DNA of 64,000 nucleotides from SAR92 clade bacterium H921 (GCA_025153755.1 JAOALD010000002.1:372001-436000); one strand, 5' to 3'. Positions 1 to 9,506 are shown, counted from the stretch's first letter. Numbers and translations are program-made. Notes: generated by a model from the letters alone, not told the origin.

Positions 1-69
1 GTTGAAATCTTTTTTAAGCTAAGGCCCTTGGCACTGGTTGATCCGTGCCTTTAGATAGGAGCTTCTATT

Positions 70-1446
70 TTGCATATCCGTCGATATAAAGCAGGTTATT
101 CTAGGCGTCACTTCCTAGAGCAGATGGGGCGGGGCATACTTGCCACTGGGGTATTGGCACCGCTGTGGCCAACCATAGCAGCAACGGGGAGCATTGAGCG
201 AGCCTACCCGGAGGAGCTACTGTCAATTAGTGCCTATACCGGCGGTAAAATTAGTGATGGCGATATTATTGATGCCGACAACGTTGAATTGGTCAAAGAT
301 TTGCTTGACCCCATTCAGTATACCCAGATCGCAGAAATGGGCCGGGTACTAAGGGTACGGCCAACGACAACGGATATTATGAAGCTAAGTCCTTGGGAGT
401 ATGTAGAGGCAACCCTTAGGAACCAGGGTCAGGCTACGTTTGCCGCGGATGGCAACGTGGTCACTAAGCAGGGTAAGGCTTGGATAGGAGGTAATCCGTT
501 TCCCAACCCAACATCTGCGATAGAGGTATTTGCCAGCAGCACCTTGAGTTGGGGGCGCCACGATGTGTCTTTTAATGCCGTAAAAGAATATGACCTCAAT
601 CCAGACGGCGTACTGGCTTATGAGTACCAGTGTTGCTGGGTCGAGATGAGTCCAGTAGGTCGTATTTCCCTCGATCCAATGCCCTACTTGCCGGGACACG
701 AAGATAAGTTGCGTTATCAGTCTGTATTTTTTGTCAGCCCCAGTGACGTTAGAGGGACTTCCTATCTAAATATTTGGCACTATGATCAGAACCGTTATCC
801 TGATCTGTATGGCTATTTACCGGCTTTCAAGCGTGTTAGACGATTCCCTACCAACCAGCGTTTCGAGCCGCTCATACCTGGCTCTACTCTCTATCTTTCA
901 GATGCCTGGGCCTCTGGAGATCCCTTTTTAACTTGGGGCAATTATCGAATTATTCACCGTGGACCTATGTTGGCCGCCGTAAGTGATAGCTGGAATGCTG
1001 ACTCGGATAACTGGGAACACAGCGTACATGGCGGTGAAAAGGGTCAGACGTTTTGGGATACGGATGTTGAGCTAGTACCTGAGGCGATTGTCGTTGAAGC
1101 AGAGCCAACCGGTTATCCAAGGGCGCCAATTAGCAAGAAGCGCGTCTGGTTTGATGCCAGAACTATGCTCCCTTTAAGTATGGTGAGTTTTGATCGTCGT
1201 GGAGATATATACAGATCTTTCGATGGTGCTTTCTCAGTCTATGAAAAGGGCGATAAACGAGTGATGGATGGCAAACATCCCTATTGGTCTTGGACTAGGG
1301 TGCATGCCCACGATGTGCAGACTAACAGAGTTACCCGCATGGAGCAGGTCAAGGAAGTGGCCGGGGGTTATCGCACAGACGTTAATAACCCCGGTATTTA
1401 TGATCGCTTCCTTACCAGAGCCGCCCTGAGGCGTCTGGGCAGCTAA
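70..1446 (+). CDS. DUF1329 family protein with Tat-type signal peptide
   Basis: 458 residues. The N-terminus carries SRRHFLEQMG (about residues 11-20) followed by a hydrophobic stretch, a twin-arginine-like export signal, so the mature protein is probably periplasmic or attached to the outer membrane. The rest resembles DUF1329 proteins (Trp- and Tyr-rich, with a C-terminal region on conversion and intensity of colour-like WFDARTMLP motifs). The family's biochemical role is unknown; members often sit with genes for degrading hydrophobic or aromatic compounds, and the acyl-CoA ligase downstream fits that. The start is TTG with an AGGAG eight bases upstream. It converges with the hydrolase gene that ends 8 bp away. 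Family assignment is good; function is not known. Confidence 0.75.
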   Translation: MHIRRYKAGYSRRHFLEQMGRGILATGVLAPLWPTIAATGSIERAYPEELLSISAYTGGKISDGDIIDADNVELVKDLLDPIQYTQIAEMGRVLRVRPTTTDIMKLSPWEYVEATLRNQGQATFAADGNVVTKQGKAWIGGNPFPNPTSAIEVFASSTLSWGRHDVSFNAVKEYDLNPDGVLAYEYQCCWVEMSPVGRISLDPMPYLPGHEDKLRYQSVFFVSPSDVRGTSYLNIWHYDQNRYPDLYGYLPAFKRVRRFPTNQRFEPLIPGSTLYLSDAWASGDPFLTWGNYRIIHRGPMLAAVSDSWNADSDNWEHSVHGGEKGQTFWDTDVELVPEAIVVEAEPTGYPRAPISKKRVWFDARTMLPLSMVSFDRRGDIYRSFDGAFSVYEKGDKRVMDGKHPYWSWTRVHAHDVQTNRVTRMEQVKEVAGGYRTDVNNPGIYDRFLTRAALRRLGS

Positions 1447-1453
1447 ATCGGGG

Positions 1454-2260
1454 CTAAAGCTGTGCTGCGATGAATTTTAGTAGCTCTTGATTATATTTCT
1501 CTGATTCTTCGATCAGTGGAACATGTCCTGAGTTTTCGAATTCAACGATTTGAGTGTCAGCATTGAAGTTCGCAATTGAGCGCCCAACTTCAGGATCTGC
1601 CAAGGCATCATTTTTGCCGACAAATGAAATCATTGGAATATTTAGTGCGGAGAGTTGTTCGCGCTGATCTAAGAGGCCTAACTCAGCCAGGGTATTAGCT
1701 GTCATTGGTGATGCCGCCATAAAAATACTCCATGTCCAGTCAATCACATTTTCGCTCACTTCAGCCGCGTAGATTCCTCGCGATAGGTCTTTTAAGAAAT
1801 TGGCGCGATCGGCTTTCAACCCAGCGAGAGTGCCGCTTAGTAGTTCCTCAGTTCCGCCATGAGGGAAATCGTCTTTTTGTAAATAAACAGGAGCTGCTGG
1901 GCAGGTGAATACCAAGCTGCAGCAGGTTTCTTTGAGCAATGTTGCCGCGTCGATAGCCACTGCGCCTCCTATCGACCAACCGTTGAGTATCACCTTTTTA
2001 AGGTCAAGTTCTGCAACTAGTGCGGCGACATCATTAGCGATTGCATTGATGCTCATGTCATCGAAATCTTTGTCTGAAAAACCGCAGCCGCGGTGATCAA
2101 GGGTAACTACCCTATAACCGGCCTCTACAAGGTGCGGGATAGTGCCATCCCATGCTCTGAGGTTCATTCCCCAAGCATGAATAAGAATAATCGCGGTGTG
2201 TCCATGGCCGTTATCTTCGTAGTAAATGTGTTTGCCATTTTCTCTTTTTAGGTAAGCCAA
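1454..2260 (-). CDS. Alpha/beta hydrolase
   Basis: 268-residue soluble alpha/beta-hydrolase fold protein. Visible elements are the oxyanion-hole region HAWG near residue 28, the nucleophile elbow GWSIGG near residue 95, an acid in GKNDALAD near residue 217, and a C-terminal histidine in NSGHVPLIEES. These give a complete Ser-Asp-His triad. The start is TTG with GGGAG eight bases upstream. Substrate cannot be read from sequence; esters, lactones or meta-cleavage-type substrates are all possible. It is divergent from the acyl-CoA ligase gene, with a palindrome-rich spacer between them. Confidence 0.8.
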   Translation of the reverse strand: MAYLKRENGKHIYYEDNGHGHTAIILIHAWGMNLRAWDGTIPHLVEAGYRVVTLDHRGCGFSDKDFDDMSINAIANDVAALVAELDLKKVILNGWSIGGAVAIDAATLLKETCCSLVFTCPAAPVYLQKDDFPHGGTEELLSGTLAGLKADRANFLKDLSRGIYAAEVSENVIDWTWSIFMAASPMTANTLAELGLLDQREQLSALNIPMISFVGKNDALADPEVGRSIANFNADTQIVEFENSGHVPLIEESEKYNQELLKFIAAQL

Positions 2261-2381
2261 TTTAATCGCTCCCGGCCCTTAAGCCTGTCATTGTAATTAT
2301 TGGGGGGATCATCAATCTGAGCATGCTGCCACGCCCAAAATAATGCACTCTTTTGAATGAAAACCTCTAACGCAAAATACT

Positions 2382-2415
2382 GACATATGTATAATATGTC
2401 AAATACATATTATGT
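2382..2415. promoter_or_regulatory. AT-rich inverted repeats in the hydrolase/acyl-CoA ligase spacer
   Basis: GACATAT and ATATGTC (2382-2388 and 2394-2400) form a perfect 7-bp inverted repeat around a 5-bp centre; immediately after it ACATATTATGT (2405-2415) is an 11-bp palindrome. The pair lies 53-86 bp before the acyl-CoA ligase start in a divergent intergenic region, where a TetR-like dimer operator would be expected. No such regulator gene is in the immediate neighbourhood. The repeats are seen; the operator role is inference. Confidence 0.4.
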
Positions 2416-2467
2416 TAAATTGACGCTAAAATAATAAAAGATAGCCTTAGTTATCAAGGAACCCGCT

Positions 2468-4006
2468 ATGTTTGACGATCAAGTAGTTAATGTTGGGATG
2501 GGGCAGACAATTCTAAAAAGTGCCGAACTGAGTCCAAATAATCCGGCCCTCAGGTTCGAAGGTAAGGTTTATACCTATGCTGCGCTGTCTATGCGAATAC
2601 GTAAAATAGCTGCAACATTGTTAGATTTGGGTGTCTCTAGGGGCGATCGCGTCGGCTATATGGGCCTTAATCATCCTTGTTTTCTCGAAACTGTCTATGC
2701 CTGTAGCTGTATCGGTGCGATTTTTGTACCGCTTAATTTTCGTTTAACGCCAGCAGAGGCCAAGTTCATTATTGATGATGCGGGGATCAAGGTTATGTTT
2801 GTTGATGATGCCTGTAAGACAATTATTGATGAGCAAAAAGAGAATTTATCTTGTCAGCACTATATCTCCATAGAGAGCCATAGCTCGGACTGGGATTTAC
2901 TTGACGATTTACTAGATCCTATTTTGCCAATCGACACAGTTGCATCGATAGAGCCAGATGATGTTGCATTGATCATGTATACATCGGGAACAACGGGTTT
3001 GCCAAAAGGCGCCATGCTCACTCATGGAAATATCTTTTGGAATACCATGAATGTATCTCTGCTCGAGGAGACCATGGTTGGAGCAAGTCTCACTTGCGCG
3101 CCGCTATTTCATATCGGTGGCCTTAATGTCACCACCCATATCTCTTTAGTTCGTGGTGTCGAGGTGGTATTACATCGTACCTTTGATGCCGGTAATGTGC
3201 TGCGCGATATAGAGCAATTTAAGGTATCCACTATGTTTGGTGCGCCCACCATGTTTACGATGATGTCCCAGCATGAGTCCTTTGAAACGACAGATTTTAG
3301 CTCCGTTATTTCCTTCAATGTTGGCTCAGCCCCAGTGCCTGTGCCACTTCTCAATCTCTATGCCAGTCGGGGTGTTACCTTCTGTCAGGGCTATGGGCTT
3401 ACCGAAACATCGCCCTATGTAACCGTACTGAGTAGCAAATTTGCAACCCAAAAAATTGGCTCCGCCGGTCAGAATTTAATGTTTACAACAGTGCGGATCG
3501 TCGATGGCCAAGGTCAGTCTTTGGCTAATGGTGAACGGGGTGAGATCTGTGTCAAAGGTCCCAATGTGATGAAGGGCTACTGGAATCGTCCGGAAGCCAC
3601 GGACGAGGCGATTGATAAAAATGGCTGGTTTCATACTGGCGATGTAGGTTATTTCGATGAGGATAACTTCCTTTTTATCTGTGATCGAATTAAAGATATG
3701 GTTATCTCTGGCGGTGAAAATATCTATCCTGCAGAGGTTGAAAGTGTGTTGTTCGAGCACGACGCAATAGCTGAAGTCGCAGTTATTGGCAGCCCGGATG
3801 AAAAATGGGGTGAGCTGTTAGTTGCCGTGATAGTCCTCCAGCCAGGCATGAACATTGGCCTAGAGCAGTTGCATAGCTTTGTAGGTAAAAAACTAGCGCG
3901 CTATAAATTACCGCGCAAATTGCATATTGTTGACGCATTGCCTCGAAATCCTGCCGGCAAGGTACAAAAGTTTATTCTCAAAGAACAGTTCAATAGGCTT
4001 GACTGA
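2468..4006 (+). CDS. Acyl-CoA synthetase (AMP-forming), FadD/FadK-like
   Basis: 512-residue member of the class I adenylate-forming family, which joins a carboxylic acid to CoA through an acyl-AMP intermediate. The P-loop YTSGTTGLPKG lies at about 171-181, YGLTETSP near 310, GWFHTGD near 388, the hinge region CDRIKDMVISGGENIYP near 405, and the C-terminal catalytic lysine in PAGKVQK near 498. All key motifs are intact. Length is shorter than long-chain FadD (about 560) and typical of medium-chain or aryl acid ligases. AAGGAAC precedes the ATG at good spacing. Followed 83 bp later by the molybdopterin oxidoreductase; a shared catabolic pathway is plausible but not shown. Confidence 0.85.
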   Translation: MFDDQVVNVGMGQTILKSAELSPNNPALRFEGKVYTYAALSMRIRKIAATLLDLGVSRGDRVGYMGLNHPCFLETVYACSCIGAIFVPLNFRLTPAEAKFIIDDAGIKVMFVDDACKTIIDEQKENLSCQHYISIESHSSDWDLLDDLLDPILPIDTVASIEPDDVALIMYTSGTTGLPKGAMLTHGNIFWNTMNVSLLEETMVGASLTCAPLFHIGGLNVTTHISLVRGVEVVLHRTFDAGNVLRDIEQFKVSTMFGAPTMFTMMSQHESFETTDFSSVISFNVGSAPVPVPLLNLYASRGVTFCQGYGLTETSPYVTVLSSKFATQKIGSAGQNLMFTTVRIVDGQGQSLANGERGEICVKGPNVMKGYWNRPEATDEAIDKNGWFHTGDVGYFDEDNFLFICDRIKDMVISGGENIYPAEVESVLFEHDAIAEVAVIGSPDEKWGELLVAVIVLQPGMNIGLEQLHSFVGKKLARYKLPRKLHIVDALPRNPAGKVQKFILKEQFNRLD

Positions 4007-4089
4007 TACCTGCAAGACACAAAAATTACCGGCCAATTGATCGTTACTTCGGTTACTATGATCTGAAGATTCATGCCAGAGAGTAGAAC

Positions 4090-6213
4090 ATGCCCAATGA
4101 CGTTAAAACCCATTACCGAGCCTGCAATCTATGTGAGGCCATATGTGGACTTGAAATAAAAACTCAGGGACAACAGGTGCTGTCCATCAAGGGCGATAAA
4201 AATGACCCTCTCAGCAGGGGTTATATCTGCCCCAAGGGCACGGCCATGGAGGATGTTTACACCGACCCTGATCGTCTGCGCTATCCGGTTAAACGCAAGG
4301 GCGACCAATGGGTGCAAATAGATTGGGACGAAGCGTTCAATACTGTGGCTGAAAGGCTGGTGGCTGTGCAGCAACGCTATGGTGCTGACACCGTAGCTGT
4401 CTATGCGGGCAACCCCAATGTGCATAATTATGGCAGCATGACCCACGGCGGTATTTTCCGCAAAACACTGGGTTCGAAAAGTAACTTCTCGGCCACATCT
4501 CTAGACCAATTACCTCTGCATCTGGCCTGCTACAGTCTCTACGGTCATCAGTCGCTAATACCTATCCCCGATATAGATCATACCCAATATATGCTAATTA
4601 TTGGCGGTAATCCGTTGGCGTCCAATGGTAGTTTGATGACTGTGCCTGATGTGCCCAAGCGTTTAAAAGCCATCCAACAGCGCGGTGGCCGGTTTGTGGT
4701 TATTGATCCTCGGCGCACTGAAACCGCTGAGATCGCTGATCAACATCTATTTATTCGTCCCGGCACTGATGCTTATCTTTTGATGGCCATGATCCAAACA
4801 TTGTTCGCTGAGAACCTAGTCAATAGCGGTCACCTAAATGACCTATTAGAGGGAGTCAATGAAGTGCAGGCCGCCTGTTTGCCGTTTACTCCAGAGTTAG
4901 CAGAACAGCACACAGGTGTGGCCGCGGAGCAAATCCGTCGATTGGCTAGAGATATGGCCAATATCGAGGGTGCGGTGTGTTATGGCCGTATGGGAGTCTC
5001 TGTGCAGGTCTATGGCTCTCTGTGTCAGTGGGCTATCCAGATTATTAATATACTAACTAACTCCTTAGATGTTCCTGGTGGTGCGCTTGCAGCCTCACCT
5101 GCGTTTGGTTATGTAAAGCCGGGTGAATCAGGCTCTGGGCACTTCAATGCCTGGCGCAGTCGTGTCAGTGGATTACCTGAATTTGCTGGCGAATTGCCCA
5201 GTGCCGCGCTGGCCGAAGAGATATTAACCGAAGGAGATGGCCAGTATCGCGCACTGGTGACTATAGCCGGTAACCCGGTGCTGTCGGCACCTAACGGAAA
5301 GCAGATGGATAAGGCGCTGTCTGGGCTTGATTTTATGGTAGCGATTGATTTCTATATCAACGAGACAACTCGACATGCCGATATTATTTTGCCACCCACC
5401 AGCGCCCTAGAGCACGATCATTATGATTTGGCATTTCTGCGTTTAGCCGTGCATAACACGGCCCGCTTTAATGAGCCGGTCTTTGAACCACCGCAGGGGA
5501 CTTTACATGACTGGGAGATCTTCAATGGTTTGGCTGTAGCTCTAGCTCAGTGTAAAGGGGCTGAGGTGAAACCATTACCGTCGCCGGACAAATTGATCGA
5601 TCTAGGTGTGCAGCGAGGCCCCTATGGTGCCGCGGCAGGGCATGGGCTGGCTCTTACGCTCGATAAAATAAAGCAGCAGCCTCATGGTATTGATCTGGGC
5701 CCTTTAAAGCCGAGTCTCAGGGATAGGCTGTGTACAGATTCGGGTATGATTAAGTTGCTCGACGACTATTTTTTAGCAGATATTGTTAGATTATCAGAGG
5801 CATCACCAAAGGTGGCTCCAGATGAGTTAATGATGATTGGCCGCCGCCATATTCGCAGTAACAATTCCTGGATGCATAACTCTCATCGGCTGGTGAAGGG
5901 TAAGCCGCGTTGGCAACTTTTGATGCATCCTGACGATCTCAGTGCTCGTCAAATTGAACATGGAAGTCGGGTGAGAATTCAATCTAGGGTGGGAGAAGTG
6001 GTGACTGAGGTATTGGCCAGCGAGGAGGTCATGCCCGGTGTTGTCAGTCTGCCCCATGGTTGGGGGCACCAGCGCAAAGGGGTTAGTTTGACCATAGCTG
6101 CTGAGCAGGGGGGTGTCAGCTGCAATGATATTACTGACAATAAGTTGGTTGATCAGCTAAGTGGGAATGCGGCCCTCAATGGTGTGCCGGTAAGGGTTTT
6201 CGCAACCGATTAA
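4090..6213 (+). CDS. Molybdopterin-dependent oxidoreductase with N-terminal [4Fe-4S] site
   Basis: 707 residues, DMSO reductase/formate dehydrogenase superfamily. The N-terminus has C12-x2-C15-x3-C19-x27-C47, the standard [4Fe-4S] ligand set, followed by the molybdopterin body (PDVPKRLKAIQQRGGRFVVIDPRRTET region) and a C-terminal dinucleotide-binding domain beginning near LMMIGRRHIRSNNSWMHN. No Tat signal is visible, so it should be cytoplasmic and would need a soluble redox partner; none is adjacent. The position normally holding Sec/Cys/Ser as Mo ligand could not be assigned by eye. The linkage with the acyl-CoA ligase recurs in environmental proteobacteria as far as I recall, but the substrate is unknown. 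Confidence 0.8.
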   Translation: MPNDVKTHYRACNLCEAICGLEIKTQGQQVLSIKGDKNDPLSRGYICPKGTAMEDVYTDPDRLRYPVKRKGDQWVQIDWDEAFNTVAERLVAVQQRYGADTVAVYAGNPNVHNYGSMTHGGIFRKTLGSKSNFSATSLDQLPLHLACYSLYGHQSLIPIPDIDHTQYMLIIGGNPLASNGSLMTVPDVPKRLKAIQQRGGRFVVIDPRRTETAEIADQHLFIRPGTDAYLLMAMIQTLFAENLVNSGHLNDLLEGVNEVQAACLPFTPELAEQHTGVAAEQIRRLARDMANIEGAVCYGRMGVSVQVYGSLCQWAIQIINILTNSLDVPGGALAASPAFGYVKPGESGSGHFNAWRSRVSGLPEFAGELPSAALAEEILTEGDGQYRALVTIAGNPVLSAPNGKQMDKALSGLDFMVAIDFYINETTRHADIILPPTSALEHDHYDLAFLRLAVHNTARFNEPVFEPPQGTLHDWEIFNGLAVALAQCKGAEVKPLPSPDKLIDLGVQRGPYGAAAGHGLALTLDKIKQQPHGIDLGPLKPSLRDRLCTDSGMIKLLDDYFLADIVRLSEASPKVAPDELMMIGRRHIRSNNSWMHNSHRLVKGKPRWQLLMHPDDLSARQIEHGSRVRIQSRVGEVVTEVLASEEVMPGVVSLPHGWGHQRKGVSLTIAAEQGGVSCNDITDNKLVDQLSGNAALNGVPVRVFATD

Positions 6214-6244
6214 GTGGAATCTGGAACGCAAAACCAATGGGCAT

Positions 6245-6271
6245 AAAAAAACCGGCGTCAGCCGGCTTTTT
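6245..6271. terminator. Bidirectional intrinsic terminator
   Basis: A seven-A run, the stem CCGGC-GTCA-GCCGG and a five-T run lie between the convergent molybdopterin oxidoreductase and rpsT genes. A/T runs on both sides allow it to act in both directions. Confidence 0.85.
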
Positions 6272-6284
6272 CGTCACTGCCAAA

Positions 6285-6551
6285 TTACTTTGCCAGTGCC
6301 TTAACTTGAGTATTCAAGCGGCTCTTGTGGCGCGCTGCTTTGTTCTTATGCAAAATGCCCTTGTCGGCCATGCGATCAAGTACTGGGACTGACGCATTGT
6401 AAGCTTCCTGAGCAGTAGCATGGTCACCAGAGGCAATTGCTGCGTCAACTTTTTTGATATATGTGCGAACCATTGAGCGCAGGCTGGCATTATGCTGGCG
6501 GCGTTTCTCGTTCTGGCGTGCGCGTTTTTTTGCTTGTACTGAATTTGCCAC
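6285..6551 (-). CDS. rpsT: 30S ribosomal protein S20
   Basis: 88 residues, lysine- and arginine-rich, with the S20 hallmark N-terminus [21 protein letters not shown] and the [11 protein letters not shown] core; it binds 16S rRNA in the small subunit body. The start is GTG with AGAGGA about ten bases upstream. A non-AUG start is notable because E. coli rpsT uses UUG and that weak start takes part in translational autoregulation; a similar role here is inference. Divergent from murJ, the usual gammaproteobacterial arrangement. Confidence 0.97.
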   Translation of the reverse strand: MANSVQAKKRARQNEKRRQHNASLRSMVRTYIKKVDAAIASGDHATAQEAYNASVPVLDRMADKGILHKNKAARHKSRLNTQVKALAK

Positions 6552-6593
6552 CTAAATATTCCTCTCTAAATTGGGTCACACTGAAGGCGCGGA

Positions 6594-6622
6594 AATATAC
6601 AGGGTTTAGTTGTGACATTCAA
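6594..6622 (-). promoter_or_regulatory. Probable sigma-70 promoter of rpsT
   Basis: On the reverse strand TTGAAT (6617-6622) and TATATT (6594-6599) are separated by 17 bp and lie about 45 bp upstream of the rpsT start. Spacing is optimal and both hexamers are near consensus. Not experimentally supported. Confidence 0.5.
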
Positions 6623-6745
6623 CCCAATTCTAAGGGTAAATGCATCAGTCTCTGTCACAGCTGGGGCATATTTAGAGATTCGCTTGGCCGCGGGGGTACA
6701 GGTGGGTAAACTGCACCTTTAATTGGTCGGTTAAAGGTTAATTTT

Positions 6746-8386
6746 TTGTCAGAGGATCCAGTCGAGCAACAGCCTAAGCGAAAAGACAGCGGTCTTTTGC
6801 GTTCTAGTGGAATAGTGAGCTTTTTTACTATGCTTTCCCGAGTTATGGGGCTGGCCAGAGATGTTATTTTTGCGCGAGTTGTAGGCGCTGACGCCTTTGC
6901 CGATGTCTTTTTTGTCGCATTTAAGATACCCAATTTTTTCCGTCGCCTGTTTGCTGAGGGTGCCTTTGCTCAGGCATTTGTGCCTGTATTAGGTGAGTAT
7001 CGAGAAAAAGGTAGTCAGGCCGCAGTAAAGGACTTAGTTAACCGCGTTACTGGCACATTGGGTATTACGTTATTGGGACTAACCTTGGTTATTGTAGTGG
7101 CTGCGCCAGTCATGGCGGCTATATTCGCGCCCAAGTGGTTCGTTGACGAGCCGGAGAAATTTGCGGCCACTGCAGACATGCTGCGTATTACATTCCCCTA
7201 TTTACTGTTTATTTCGATGACAGGTTTGGCGGGTGGTATCCTCAATAGCTACGATCGATTTGCGGTACCGGCTTTTACGCCATTGCTGCTTAATGTCACC
7301 CTGATCACAGCCGCTTTAGTAGCGGCGCCGCTGTTCGATCAGCCAGCATTTGCACTGGCTTGGGGAGTATTTGTGGCTGGTGTCGTGCAATTGATGTTTC
7401 AGCTACCATTTTTGCAACGCATACATATGCTGCCAAGACCCAAGGTAGACTGGCAGGATTCAGGTGTGCGCAAAATTCTCGCGCTTATGGCCCCGGCCAT
7501 CTTTGGTGTGTCAGTCAGTCAGGTTAATCTATTACTCGATACCATGCTGGCAACCTTTTTGCCCACCGGCAGCGTGTCATGGCTATATTACTCCGACCGG
7601 CTCGCAGAATTGCCCCTAGGGGTATTCGCGGTAGCCATCGCGACGGTAATACTGCCCAATCTCTCTCGTCATCACGCGGCCAATTCTCAGCAGGCCTATT
7701 CCGAGACCCTAGATTGGGCGCTGAAGATGGTGTTGATTATCGCTGTGCCTGCCGCGGCAGCATTGACCCTGCTAGCGGAACCTATACTTGTCACCCTGTT
7801 TTACTACGGGGATGTGATGACAGCCCGAGATATGGCTATGGCGACCTTGAGCCTGCGTGCCTATGCTATAGGTTTGGTGGCATTTATGTTGATCAAGGTA
7901 TTGGCTCCTGGATTTTTTGCGCGTCAGGATATGCGTACACCAGTGCGTATAGGTGTGATTGCTATGCTTTCGAATATGGTACTCAACCTACTGTTCGTGA
8001 TACCCCTACATTACTACTGGCAGATTGGGCATTTGGGCCTGGCTGCGGCAACCTCAGTGTCGGCATTTCTCAATGCGGGGCTATTATTGATATATCTGCG
8101 CAAAAAGGGCATTTATAGTCCAGCTGGGCAGTGGCTAAAATTTTCTGTGCAGCTGAGCTGCGCTGTCGTCTTGATGATTGCTACGCTGCTACTGGTCGCC
8201 GATTGGCTTGAGGTGTTCAATCAAGCTATCTGGCAGCAACTGTCATGGTGGCAACGCAGTGGCAATATTATGGGGCTCTGTCTCGCTGGCTTTGTGACCT
8301 ATGCAAGCTTCTTAATGATGTCTGGTTTTGGTATCGCCGATATGCGTGGACCAAGTAAAGCTACAGCACCCACAGAGTCAGATTAG
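6746..8386 (+). CDS. murJ: Lipid II flippase MurJ (MviN)
   Basis: 546 residues, polytopic inner-membrane protein that flips lipid II across the membrane for peptidoglycan synthesis. The family N-terminus is clear: LLRSSGIVSFFTMLSRVMGLARDVIFARVVG, with FKIPNFFRRLFAEGAFAQAFVP following. About 14 hydrophobic segments fit the MOP-superfamily fold. I accept a TTG start at 6746 (AAGG eight bases upstream), which adds some 15 polar residues before the usual start; the next conserved residues are included either way. It is the first gene of the murJ-ribF-ileS-lspA-fkpB-ispH block, though 122 bp separate it from ribF. Confidence 0.95.
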   Translation: MSEDPVEQQPKRKDSGLLRSSGIVSFFTMLSRVMGLARDVIFARVVGADAFADVFFVAFKIPNFFRRLFAEGAFAQAFVPVLGEYREKGSQAAVKDLVNRVTGTLGITLLGLTLVIVVAAPVMAAIFAPKWFVDEPEKFAATADMLRITFPYLLFISMTGLAGGILNSYDRFAVPAFTPLLLNVTLITAALVAAPLFDQPAFALAWGVFVAGVVQLMFQLPFLQRIHMLPRPKVDWQDSGVRKILALMAPAIFGVSVSQVNLLLDTMLATFLPTGSVSWLYYSDRLAELPLGVFAVAIATVILPNLSRHHAANSQQAYSETLDWALKMVLIIAVPAAAALTLLAEPILVTLFYYGDVMTARDMAMATLSLRAYAIGLVAFMLIKVLAPGFFARQDMRTPVRIGVIAMLSNMVLNLLFVIPLHYYWQIGHLGLAAATSVSAFLNAGLLLIYLRKKGIYSPAGQWLKFSVQLSCAVVLMIATLLLVADWLEVFNQAIWQQLSWWQRSGNIMGLCLAGFVTYASFLMMSGFGIADMRGPSKATAPTESD

Positions 8387-8458
8387 CTGTTTAAAATCAA
8401 TTGACTGCTGGGTCTGTTATTGACCTGGTAATTGAGTGCACCAATCTGGCCCTATCCC

Positions 8459-8487
8459 TTACCTTTCAGCGCGTTGCTAGGTATACT
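8459..8487 (+). promoter_or_regulatory. Possible promoter before ribF
   Basis: A good -10 hexamer TATACT (8482-8487) is preceded at 17 bp by a weak -35 TTACCT (8459-8464), ending 21 bp before the ribF start. The spacer between murJ and ribF shows no terminator, so ribF could be read from both. Weak evidence. Confidence 0.3.
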
Positions 8488-8508
8488 CAGAGTCTTATTT
8501 AGAGAGTA

Positions 8509-9465
8509 ATGATGTTGGCTGCAAAACAGGGCAAAGTGACCTTTATTCGTGGATTGCACAACCTGCAACCCCACCATCAGAGATCGGTAGTAACCATTGG
8601 TTCTTTCGATGGCGTCCATCTTGGTCATCAGGCTATTTTACAGCAAGTGAAAACAACTGCGGCAACCTTGGGGTTACCCTCAGTAGTTATGACCTTTGAG
8701 CCGCAACCGCAGGAATATTTCTCTGGTGAAAAGGCGCCGGCTCGGCTAATGCGGCTGCGGGAAAAGATTGATGCTCTGCTTGAGTTTGGTATAGATCGCG
8801 TTGTGTGTCTGCAGTTTAATCGTCGGCTACGCAATTTGAGCGCCAGTGAGTTTATCCATCAGGTATTAGTTGATGGGTTGGCTGTTAAGCATTTGATTGT
8901 TGGCGATGACTTTCGCTTTGGCTGTGACCGCAGCGGCGATTTTGAAATGTTGGCCGAGTTTGGCGAAAACTGTGACTTTGATGTGCAGGACACCAGGACT
9001 CTCGAAATTGATAATGAGCGCGTTAGTAGCACACGGGTGCGAGATCTTTTACAGCAGTCGGATTTTGGTCGGGCCAGTCAGTTACTGGGGCGGTCATTTT
9101 CAATTAAAGGGCGTGTAGTTTATGGCCAACAACTGGGCCGCACACTGGGCTTTCCCACGGCTAATGTGCAACTTCATCGCTACAGTGCTCCATTAACTGG
9201 AGTCTATGCTGTGCTGGTAAATATTGATGGCGTTGGCTACCAAGGAGCGGCCAACGTAGGCATAAGGCCGACGGTGGGGGATTTAGTAAAACCGGTTTTA
9301 GAGGTGCATCTGCTCGATTTTAGTGGTGATCTCTATGGCCAGCGCATTGAAGTTGAGTTTATGCACAAGATTCGTGAAGAGGCAAAATTCACTTCGCTGG
9401 ACAGGCTGGTAGAGAACATAAAGCAAGATGTTAAACAGATTAGAGCCTGGTTTGCAGAGGCTTAA
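8509..9465 (+). CDS. ribF: Bifunctional riboflavin kinase / FAD synthetase
   Basis: 318 residues, the usual length. The N-terminal nucleotidyltransferase domain (to about 190) shows GSFDGVHLGHQAIL with the HxGH signature, GDDFRFG and SSTRVR; the C-terminal riboflavin kinase domain shows GRVVYGQQLGRTLGFPTAN (PTAN motif) and RPTVG. It phosphorylates riboflavin to FMN and adenylates it to FAD in the cytoplasm. Two adjacent ATG codons open the gene; either could be used. Position before ileS and lspA is classic for gammaproteobacteria. Confidence 0.96.
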   Translation: MMLAAKQGKVTFIRGLHNLQPHHQRSVVTIGSFDGVHLGHQAILQQVKTTAATLGLPSVVMTFEPQPQEYFSGEKAPARLMRLREKIDALLEFGIDRVVCLQFNRRLRNLSASEFIHQVLVDGLAVKHLIVGDDFRFGCDRSGDFEMLAEFGENCDFDVQDTRTLEIDNERVSSTRVRDLLQQSDFGRASQLLGRSFSIKGRVVYGQQLGRTLGFPTANVQLHRYSAPLTGVYAVLVNIDGVGYQGAANVGIRPTVGDLVKPVLEVHLLDFSGDLYGQRIEVEFMHKIREEAKFTSLDRLVENIKQDVKQIRAWFAEA

Positions 9466-9506
9466 GTATTACAAATATCGTTAATTATGGTTAAGTTAAA
9501 ATCAAT

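Noticed and set aside
7579-8118. Long open frame of 179 codons overlapping murJ in another frame
   Set aside because: It lies fully within murJ, has a Cys/Tyr-rich, low-plausibility composition and no family motif; murJ is continuous and well supported.
8841-9118. Alternate-frame open stretch within ribF
   Set aside because: It overlaps a well-supported gene in another frame and shows no motif.
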